In this document: positions 45,829 to 51,800 of the stretch, in pieces
Position numbering within the stretch: position 1 is the first letter of the stretch
Layout: the number at the start of each line of letters is the position of its first letter
NCBI GenBank assembly: GCA_902572825.1
Contig: CACGHD010000009.1
Location: forward strand, 1-51,800
Length of the DNA: 51,800 nucleotides
Source of the DNA: an uncultured Prochlorococcus sp.
Lineage (GTDB): Bacteria > Cyanobacteriota > Cyanobacteriia > PCC-6307 > Cyanobiaceae
Direction: 5' to 3'
Made by a program: the position numbers and the translations under genes
The notes under the pieces: model-generated
The model's input: only the letters and a program-made list of their open reading frames with translations
What the model was told of the DNA's origin: nothing
Database searches by the model: none

Positions 45829-46908
45829 TTACGGATTAATTAACTTTTGAACAATTAATAATTGACTAGTATCCCTAATGATCAATAAAACACTTAATCC
45901 TACCAAAAGAAAAAAGCTAGATTGAGTTACTGCAGTTTGTATATTTATTGGAACAGGTTTACCTCTTAAACCCTCAATGAGAGTAAAAACCAGTTGACCT
46001 CCATCAAGAAGGGGTAAAGGAAGTGAATTTAAAACTGCAAGATTAATTGAAATTAATGCAGCAAAGAGTAAAATCCCAGTTCCTCCTTGTTCTGATAGTT
46101 GTGCACCAATCTCAACAATTTTTACTGGCCCACTCAATTGCTGAGCAGTAGAGGAGAAATTTGTAATTAAACCCTTATAACCTTGTATTGTTTTTATTAA
46201 CAATGAAGAAAATTCTTTATTTGTATAGTTAAAAAGTTCATTAATATTTTTAATTTTTTTTGTTTCTTTTTTTATATTTGGTTGAAGCTGTGCCCCAATC
46301 GTGCCCTTACCATTGATGTTTTGAGGAACTAAAGTTAGATCTTTTAAAGAGTTTTTCCTTTGTATTTGAATTAATATTGATTCTCCTGACGAGGTTTGTA
46401 TTCTTTTGACCAGAGATGATACTGCTTGGTCACCAATACCTAAAGAAGTCCCATCTATTTTTAGGATTTTATCTCCAGTTTCCAAGCCAGCAAGAGATGC
46501 AGCCTTTTCCGGTTGGGTAGCCAAAACTAAAATACCCGGTTCGGGATCTAATGGAATCCCTACATTAGTTACATTGATAATAAGGATAGTGTAAGCAAGA
46601 ATTAGGTTGGCAAATACCCCCGCAGAAATTACGATTACCCTCTGAATAATCGGTCTATTTTTTAAAAGATTTGGATCTTTAGGGTCAATATTATTTATCT
46701 CTTCATCAGGAAAGGACACAAACCCCCCTAATGGAAAGGCTCTAAGTGAATAAGTGATATCTTTATATTTTTTTTGTATTATTGAGGGTCCAAAACCAAT
46801 TGAAAATCCATCAACATAAATTCCTTGCAAAATCGCTGCAAGAAAGTGACCCATCTCATGAAAAAAAATAAGAAATCCTAAAACTGTTATCGAGGTTAAA
46901 ACATTCAT
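45829..46908 (-). CDS. rseP: RseP-type membrane site-2 metalloprotease
   Basis: A 359-residue M50 protease. Zinc motif HEMGH (H17, E18, H21) in the first helix, YSLRAFPLGGFVSFP as the conserved membrane loop, a PDZ domain (about 120-195; GLETGDKILKIDG), and LPLPLLDGGQ (D302) as the third ligand before the last helices. It cleaves membrane anchors of regulators such as anti-sigma factors. It follows serS by nine bases. ATG start. Target unknown in this organism. Confidence 0.93.
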   Translation of the reverse strand: MNVLTSITVLGFLIFFHEMGHFLAAILQGIYVDGFSIGFGPSIIQKKYKDITYSLRAFPLGGFVSFPDEEINNIDPKDPNLLKNRPIIQRVIVISAGVFANLILAYTILIINVTNVGIPLDPEPGILVLATQPEKAASLAGLETGDKILKIDGTSLGIGDQAVSSLVKRIQTSSGESILIQIQRKNSLKDLTLVPQNINGKGTIGAQLQPNIKKETKKIKNINELFNYTNKEFSSLLIKTIQGYKGLITNFSSTAQQLSGPVKIVEIGAQLSEQGGTGILLFAALISINLAVLNSLPLPLLDGGQLVFTLIEGLRGKPVPINIQTAVTQSSFFLLVGLSVLLIIRDTSQLLIVQKLINP

Positions 46909-46917
46909 TTTTTTATA

Positions 46918-48195
46918 TTAAGCAAGTTTTAAGTAATTTGATCCAAAATATGGGACTAAGGCCTCTGGAATCTTTACGCTTCCATCGTTTTGCTGACCAT
47001 TTTCAAGAATCGCAGCCATTGTCCTACCAATAGCTAGACCACTTCCATTTAAGGTGTGTAAATATGTATTTTTTTTATCAATTTTTGTTCTTATTGATGA
47101 TCTGCGGGCTTGAAAGTCTAGACAATTGCTGCAACTTGAAATTTCTCTATAACATTTACTGCTTGGTAGCCAGACTTCAAGGTCAAAAGTCCTACTAGAA
47201 GAAAATCCTAAGTCTCCAGTACAAATATCTACTAATCTATAGGGTAAATTGAGCTTTTTTAAAATACTTTCTGCGTCAGCAGTAATCTTTTGATGAGCTT
47301 CTAAAGATTCTCTTGGATCACAAAACCAATATAGCTCTACCTTATTAAATTGATGAAGTCTTATTAAACCTTTGGTATCTCTTCCATAACTTCCTGCTTC
47401 TCGTCTAAAACATGGGCTATATGCAACGTATTTTATTGGTAACTGACTTTTATCAATAATTTCATTTCTATGGAATGCAGTTAGTGGAACTTCAGCTGTT
47501 GGAGACAGCCATAGATCGTCATTCGAACACTTAAAACTTTCATTTGAAAATTTAGGTAATTGCCCTGAACCCGTTAGACTTTCTGAATTTACTAAGGCTG
47601 GAGGCATTAACTCTAAATAACCATTTTTAATATGCATGTCGAGCATGAAATTTATTAATGCCCTCTCTAATCTGGCACCATTACCAATAAGTGTAATAAA
47701 ACGACTTTTTGATATTTTAGTTGATTTTGTAAAGTCAAACAGATTAAGACTTTCGCCGATTTCCCAATGAGATTTAAGGCTCTCTTCTTTTAAAGGCTCT
47801 CCCCAAGTTTTTACTTGGACATTATTACTTTCATCTTTACCAATAGGTGCATCTTTGCTGGGAAAATTTGGTAAACTCAAAATCTCATTATTTATTTCTT
47901 TATCAAAAATTCTTTGTTTTTCTTCAAATTCTGAAATCTTAATTCTGTATTCGTTTCCCTTTTTCTTTAAGTTATTTAGTTGCAGAGAATTATTGTTTTT
48001 AGATTTATTAATTTCTTGCCCAATTAATTTACTTAATTTTTTACTTTCATATTGAAGATTTGATACTTCTATATCAATTTCCTTTTTTTTAACGGCTAAT
48101 TCTTGTATGTGGGATATGTTGTAATCCTTTCCCCTTAAAGATAAATTCTCTTTAACAAATGTTGGATTTTCTCTTATTAATTTTTGATCTAGCAC
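46918..48195 (-). CDS. serS: Seryl-tRNA synthetase
   Basis: Class II synthetase, 425 residues. The N-terminal long coiled-coil arm (residues about 30-100, rich in K/E) begins with [18 protein letters not shown]. The catalytic core has SPTAEVPL, motif 2 [20 protein letters not shown] and motif 3 [17 protein letters not shown], ending with an [10 protein letters not shown] tail. Attaches serine to tRNA-Ser. It precedes rseP by nine bases in the leftward unit. Confidence 0.98.
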   Translation of the reverse strand: MLDQKLIRENPTFVKENLSLRGKDYNISHIQELAVKKKEIDIEVSNLQYESKKLSKLIGQEINKSKNNNSLQLNNLKKKGNEYRIKISEFEEKQRIFDKEINNEILSLPNFPSKDAPIGKDESNNVQVKTWGEPLKEESLKSHWEIGESLNLFDFTKSTKISKSRFITLIGNGARLERALINFMLDMHIKNGYLELMPPALVNSESLTGSGQLPKFSNESFKCSNDDLWLSPTAEVPLTAFHRNEIIDKSQLPIKYVAYSPCFRREAGSYGRDTKGLIRLHQFNKVELYWFCDPRESLEAHQKITADAESILKKLNLPYRLVDICTGDLGFSSSRTFDLEVWLPSSKCYREISSCSNCLDFQARRSSIRTKIDKKNTYLHTLNGSGLAIGRTMAAILENGQQNDGSVKIPEALVPYFGSNYLKLA

Positions 48196-48318
48196 TCTTT
48201 TTTTTTATACCTTAATTAAGATAGTTAATTTAAAATCATTATTAGGTATTTTTGGTGAAAAATTAACTAAATTAATGATTCCTAACTTATTCATTATTTT
48301 TAATAAATTAAAATTTAA

Positions 48319-49785
48319 TTAAGATGCAAAACGAGCTCTTCCTGTGGATGACCATTCTTTAAGTAAATCAATTTGTTCTTTAGCTGTTCTGGATAAGGGA
48401 ACTAATTCAGAAACTGCTTTTATTAAATCTTTCTCCATAAGCTCTCTATTTTCAGAGAATGAAATGTGCATACCCTCTATTACTGCTTGTTCAAGTTCTG
48501 CGCCTGAGAATCCATCTGTTCTATCAATAATTGTAGAAAGAGGGAAACTGTAACTTGGTCTTCTCTTTTTTAAGTGTAAATCCAAAATGCTTAATCTTTC
48601 TTCTGAATTTGGTAAATCAAGAAAAAATATTTCATCAAACCTACCTTTTCTTAATAATTCGCCAGGAAGCTTATCTATAGCATTAGCAGTGGCAATTACA
48701 AATACAGCGGTTTCTTTTTCAGCCATCCAAGTTAGCAAACTTGCCAAAACCCTTTGACTTGTACCTCCATCACTTCTAGCATCACCACCAAAGCCTTTAT
48801 CAATTTCATCGATCCAAAGGATACAAGGTGACATGGCCTCAGCTCTCAATATTGTTTCTCTTGTTCTTGCCTCGCTTGAACCCACAAGACTAGAAAATAA
48901 TCTTCCAACATCTAACCTAAGCAGCGGCATCGACCAACTATTGGAAATTGATTTTGCAGTAAGTGATTTCCCTGTACCTTGGGCTCCAACAAGTAATACT
49001 CCTTTGGGAATAGGTAGTCCATAGTCTCTAGCTTCTTTAGAAAAAGCCCTGTATCTTTGTTTAAGCCAAACTTTTAAAACATTTAATCCTCCAATATCAT
49101 CTTGACTTGATTTAGCTTCGAAAAATTCTAAAATTTCACTTCTGGCGATAACTTGTTTTTTTTCTTCAAGAATATCTTTGATATCTTCTTTACTTAATTT
49201 CCCTCTTTGAGCAAGGGCCTTTGCAGTGACTTGTTTTACTTTTATTTCGGTAAGTCCACTTGAGGCTATAGAAAGTTCATTTAAGTCTTGTTCCTCAAGA
49301 TTTGAATTGGTATTAATAGCAATTTGTTTTATTAGATTTCTTAATTCTTTTTGATCAGGTAGAGGTAAGTTTAAAATTGTCATTAGTTCATCGAGATCTT
49401 CTGATGATGGAAATAAATGAGAACTAATAATTAAATTATGGCTAGTTTTCTTTAGTGCTGAAGATAGTTCTTTAATAGTTCTATTAATAGATGGATCATC
49501 ATAAAATTTGTGGAAATCTTTTAATAATAAAACTATAGAGACTTCAGAACTTTGTTCTTTAATCCAGTTGAGTACTCCTAAAGGATTATTAGAAAATTTA
49601 CCTTCTTCATTTATTAATCCTTTTATACCGCTTACACAATCCCAGCGAACGAATCTTTTTATATTTAATTTTTCACAAGAGAAGTTAACCAGTTTTTCTA
49701 ATCTTTCCTCTTCTTTAGTCCTAATCCAAATTATTGAGGTTCTTGATTTTATGAGTAATTCTAAATTTCCACACCAAGAATTCAT
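48319..49785 (-). CDS. Ycf46-like AAA+ ATPase
   Basis: A 488-residue protein. The N-terminal 215 residues resemble a degraded AAA domain (SIVLLLKDFHKF, LIISSHLFPS). The second half is a full AAA+ module: GAQGTGKS Walker A (267-274), ILWIDE Walker B (322-327), VFVIATANAIDKLPGELLRKG with sensor 1 and arginine finger, and DGFSGAELEQAV. This layout matches Ycf46 of algal plastids and cyanobacteria, linked to CO2 uptake regulation in some. Starts 15 bases after yidC. Confidence 0.88.
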   Translation of the reverse strand: MNSWCGNLELLIKSRTSIIWIRTKEEERLEKLVNFSCEKLNIKRFVRWDCVSGIKGLINEEGKFSNNPLGVLNWIKEQSSEVSIVLLLKDFHKFYDDPSINRTIKELSSALKKTSHNLIISSHLFPSSEDLDELMTILNLPLPDQKELRNLIKQIAINTNSNLEEQDLNELSIASSGLTEIKVKQVTAKALAQRGKLSKEDIKDILEEKKQVIARSEILEFFEAKSSQDDIGGLNVLKVWLKQRYRAFSKEARDYGLPIPKGVLLVGAQGTGKSLTAKSISNSWSMPLLRLDVGRLFSSLVGSSEARTRETILRAEAMSPCILWIDEIDKGFGGDARSDGGTSQRVLASLLTWMAEKETAVFVIATANAIDKLPGELLRKGRFDEIFFLDLPNSEERLSILDLHLKKRRPSYSFPLSTIIDRTDGFSGAELEQAVIEGMHISFSENRELMEKDLIKAVSELVPLSRTAKEQIDLLKEWSSTGRARFAS

Positions 49786-49800
49786 TATGTAAGTTTCAGA

Positions 49801-50943
49801 CTATTTTTTACTATTAGGTTCAAAAGGTAATCTTTTATCTGAGATATTTGTAGCAGGAGTAGTTATTACTGCATCTTTGGCCAATAATTGTTGATCCAAA
49901 ATTTTTTGTAGATTCTCAGGAAGAGCCTCTTTATTAAGCAGAAAAGTCTGAAATGCCTGAAATATATTAGCAACAACCATATATAGTAAAACTCCTGCTG
50001 GTAGTGGGAAAAACAGGAACATTCCAGTAATCATTACTGGTGTAATTTTGTTCGCTGTTGATTGCTGTGGATTGGCAGGCATCCCTTGACTTGATAGAAC
50101 TTGAGAAAGAAGTAGGGTTAATCCAAAGGCACCAACTAGTGCTGCAATATCCCAATTAATTGCCCCATCTACATAAAACCCAACTTGTCCAAGAGCTTTA
50201 ATAAAAAGAAAACCACTTTTAGCAGCTAGACCTGGGATTTTTGCCTCGATTGTCGCATCCCCTGGTTTAATTGCTGTTACTGTACCGTCTTGAGAAACTT
50301 TAAGATTTTCGGATCCTTTAGAAACGGACCAAGTGGGAAGAAATTTTGATCCATTGTCATATTTAGATAAAACTTCCGAATAGCTATTGCCGTTTGTTGT
50401 TTGTAAATTTATTTTTACGGATTCCTCTGTTCCTAATTTTGTTCCACTGGGGATTGAGGCTACTACAGGAAAATGAGATTTTTCTGTAATGAATATAGAG
50501 TGTCTTGGAGATTTGTAGGGTTTTGGATCAATAGCAGCTACTTGATCTTGTGGAACTACCTTGAGATTTATGTTGTATGGGACATCAGCGAATGGTGATC
50601 CTCTTAAAGTTGCAAATAATGCGAACAAAACGGGCATTTGTACAATTAAAGGAAGGCAACCTGCTAAGGGACTACCAAACTCATTCATTAATTTTCCAAG
50701 TTCTTCTTGCTGTTTCTTGGGATCACCTGAAAACTTAGATTTTATTTCTGCTTGTCTTTTTTGCATTACTGGTTGTGCAATCTTCATCCTCCTTGCGCTT
50801 CTGATGGAGCCAGCGCTTAAAGGGAAAAGTGCAATTCTAATTACGACTGTTAATGCAACAATCGCTAATCCATAACTAGGAACTAAACCGTAGAAAAAAT
50901 CTAGAATCGGGATAAGTAATTTTTCAGAAATGAACCCTATCAC
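49801..50943 (-). CDS. yidC: Membrane protein insertase YidC/Oxa1 with periplasmic Ig-like insert
   Basis: A 380-residue insertase. [20 protein letters not shown] is the first conserved helix, [16 protein letters not shown] the second, and the last helices ([38 protein letters not shown]) close the core. Between helices 2 and 3, residues about 145-245 form an extra domain with [27 protein letters not shown], as in bacterial Ig-like (BIG2) modules. Short proline-rich tail. Inserts membrane proteins, probably including thylakoid ones. ATG start. Confidence 0.96.
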   Translation of the reverse strand: MIGFISEKLLIPILDFFYGLVPSYGLAIVALTVVIRIALFPLSAGSIRSARRMKIAQPVMQKRQAEIKSKFSGDPKKQQEELGKLMNEFGSPLAGCLPLIVQMPVLFALFATLRGSPFADVPYNINLKVVPQDQVAAIDPKPYKSPRHSIFITEKSHFPVVASIPSGTKLGTEESVKINLQTTNGNSYSEVLSKYDNGSKFLPTWSVSKGSENLKVSQDGTVTAIKPGDATIEAKIPGLAAKSGFLFIKALGQVGFYVDGAINWDIAALVGAFGLTLLLSQVLSSQGMPANPQQSTANKITPVMITGMFLFFPLPAGVLLYMVVANIFQAFQTFLLNKEALPENLQKILDQQLLAKDAVITTPATNISDKRLPFEPNSKK

Positions 50944-51015
50944 GATATTAAAAAGAGTGTAATTTTATTAGACATTTTATTTTACAGGAAAATAAGGTTT
51001 TTGTAATTAATTAAT

Positions 51016-51429
51016 TTAGGACTTAGTAGCAAATCCCTCAACCTCGTTGAGATTTGGGATTTGTGATCTCTTGTTTATATTTTCTTCGATAAATTTTTGC
51101 TTTTCTCTAAAAAGGGGTAATGATTTCATTTCAACCTTTGATCCATCATTAAGGATGAGAACCATATCACCGTATGATCCGAATCCCCTTGGAATAGATC
51201 TAATTTCTTCAATATTACTTAATGATACTTGTGTTTTGTTTTTACCAAACCAACCTCCATCTATTGAAATTCTTTTGTTTGTAATTTTATATCTCAACCA
51301 CAATGCTCTAACTATTGCGGCAAAGGTAAATGGTAATCCAAGAATAGTTATACCTGCAAAAAGATTTATAATTAAATCACTTTTTGCGGGCCCACCTTCA
51401 TAAAAGATTTCTTCATTCATGTTAATCAT
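51016..51429 (-). CDS. PH-domain membrane protein (bPH2-like)
   Basis: A 137-residue protein: one or two helices at about 20-48 (LIINLFAGITILGLPFTFAAI), then a bacterial PH-like domain: WLRYKITNKRISIDGGWFGKNKTQVSLSNIEEIRSI and MVLILNDGSKVEMKSLPL. Family role is unclear. ATG 51429 overlaps the rnpA stop (ATGA), so it is co-translated with rnpA; an inner ATG at 51420 is possible. Found next to rnpA and yidC in marine cyanobacteria. Confidence 0.85.
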   Translation of the reverse strand: MINMNEEIFYEGGPAKSDLIINLFAGITILGLPFTFAAIVRALWLRYKITNKRISIDGGWFGKNKTQVSLSNIEEIRSIPRGFGSYGDMVLILNDGSKVEMKSLPLFREKQKFIEENINKRSQIPNLNEVEGFATKS

Positions 51430-51800
51430 TTGATTAGACGAGATTTGAACATTAAGTTTTGAAATTCCTCCAAAAGTTTACTTTTATCATTGCAGAAATC
51501 CCCAAATTTAAGGTTAACAAGTAACCAATAAGGTTTGTGGTTATTAATTTTTTGAATGTTTGTTAATAACCACTCTTGCAGGATTCTTCTTAATTTATTT
51601 CTTTCTACAGCTTTTTTTGAAACTTTCTTACTAATAGCAATTGCAACCCTAAATTTATTTGAGGTATTTTTGAGTTTATGGGTTAAGAGAATACCTGGAT
51701 TTGATCTTGCAACTTTAAATGTCATTAATTTTCCATGATATGTTATGGAATTTTTATGAATGTAATTAAAGGTCCTATGACCTTTTAAACGCATATCCTT
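51426..51800 (-). CDS. rnpA: Ribonuclease P protein component, 5' partial
   Basis: RnpA: MRLKGHRTFNYIHKN, VARSNP, and the signature FRVAIAISKKVSKKAVERNKLRRIL (last part RNKLRRIL with basic residues binding RNase P RNA). The Met at 51794 is preceded in frame by Asp and Lys codons up to the window edge, which suits the family's opening LPKDxRL, so the true start lies beyond the window. Partner of RNase P RNA in tRNA 5' processing. Confidence 0.95.
   Translation of the reverse strand, partial: KDMRLKGHRTFNYIHKNSITYHGKLMTFKVARSNPGILLTHKLKNTSNKFRVAIAISKKVSKKAVERNKLRRILQEWLLTNIQKINNHKPYWLLVNLKFGDFCNDKSKLLEEFQNLMFKSRLIK

Noticed and set aside
49967-50155. A 62-codon frame within yidC on the same strand
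   Set aside because: Overlaps yidC in another frame; composition is that of a shadow frame.

Overview
The window is visibly AT-rich, gene-dense DNA that reads as a high-light Prochlorococcus (marine picocyanobacterium). Evidence for this is the compact genes, the frequent TTG starts, the plant/cyanobacterial AAA ATPase Ycf46, the cyanobacterial helix-turn-helix and LapA-type proteins, and a core run in the order rnpA, PH protein, yidC, ycf46-like, serS, rseP, rpsN, pnp. Species and strain cannot be fixed from sequence reading alone. Both ends are cut: the first gene (Wzz-like) lacks its 5' end, and rnpA at the right edge is open past the window.

Region 1 (1 to about 40.2 kb) is a surface-polysaccharide island. 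It starts with a Wzz-like chain-length protein, two unrecognised proteins, a GtrA flippase, a doubly frameshifted methyltransferase and a VTT membrane protein. Next come sugar-building cassettes: SDR + KdsB-like cytidylyltransferase + dehydroquinate-synthase-like cyclase (5.3-7.9 kb); KdnA-like aminotransferase + 2-oxoglutarate oxygenase + CBS-aminotransferase fusion (8.3-11.7 kb); a SpsF-like cytidylyltransferase and a TIM-barrel isomerase (12.1-13.8 kb); an EpsG-like polymerase; a NeuB with a shortened C-terminus beside a NeuD scrap; and a NeuA-like CMP-sugar synthetase coupled to a CBS-NeuB-SAF-TIM barrel fusion (17.4-20.4 kb). Together these point to CMP-activated 3-deoxy-2-ulosonic acids (nonulosonate or amino-octulosonate type) in the surface glycan.

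Region 2 (20.6-30.5 kb) holds a second oxygenase, methyltransferase-fold proteins, two Gfo/Idh/MocA oxidoreductases and two proteins resembling Leptospira surface-carbohydrate families. Around tRNA-Ala(GGC) lie a broken zinc-ribbon gene and an asparagine-synthetase tail, signs of past insertion and loss.

Region 3 (30.8-40.2 kb) is a rightward glycan unit: two GT2 glycosyltransferases, a polymerase/ligase, wecB, galE, a UDP-glucuronate decarboxylase and ugd, with an O-antigen ligase-like gene converging on it. tRNA-Arg(TCT) marks the end of the island.

Region 4 (40.4-51.8 kb) is the conserved chromosome: a helix-turn-helix protein, LapA-like protein, rsmI, cysQ, and then the leftward core block from rnpA to pnp (RNA processing, membrane insertion, tRNA charging, proteolysis, translation and RNA decay).
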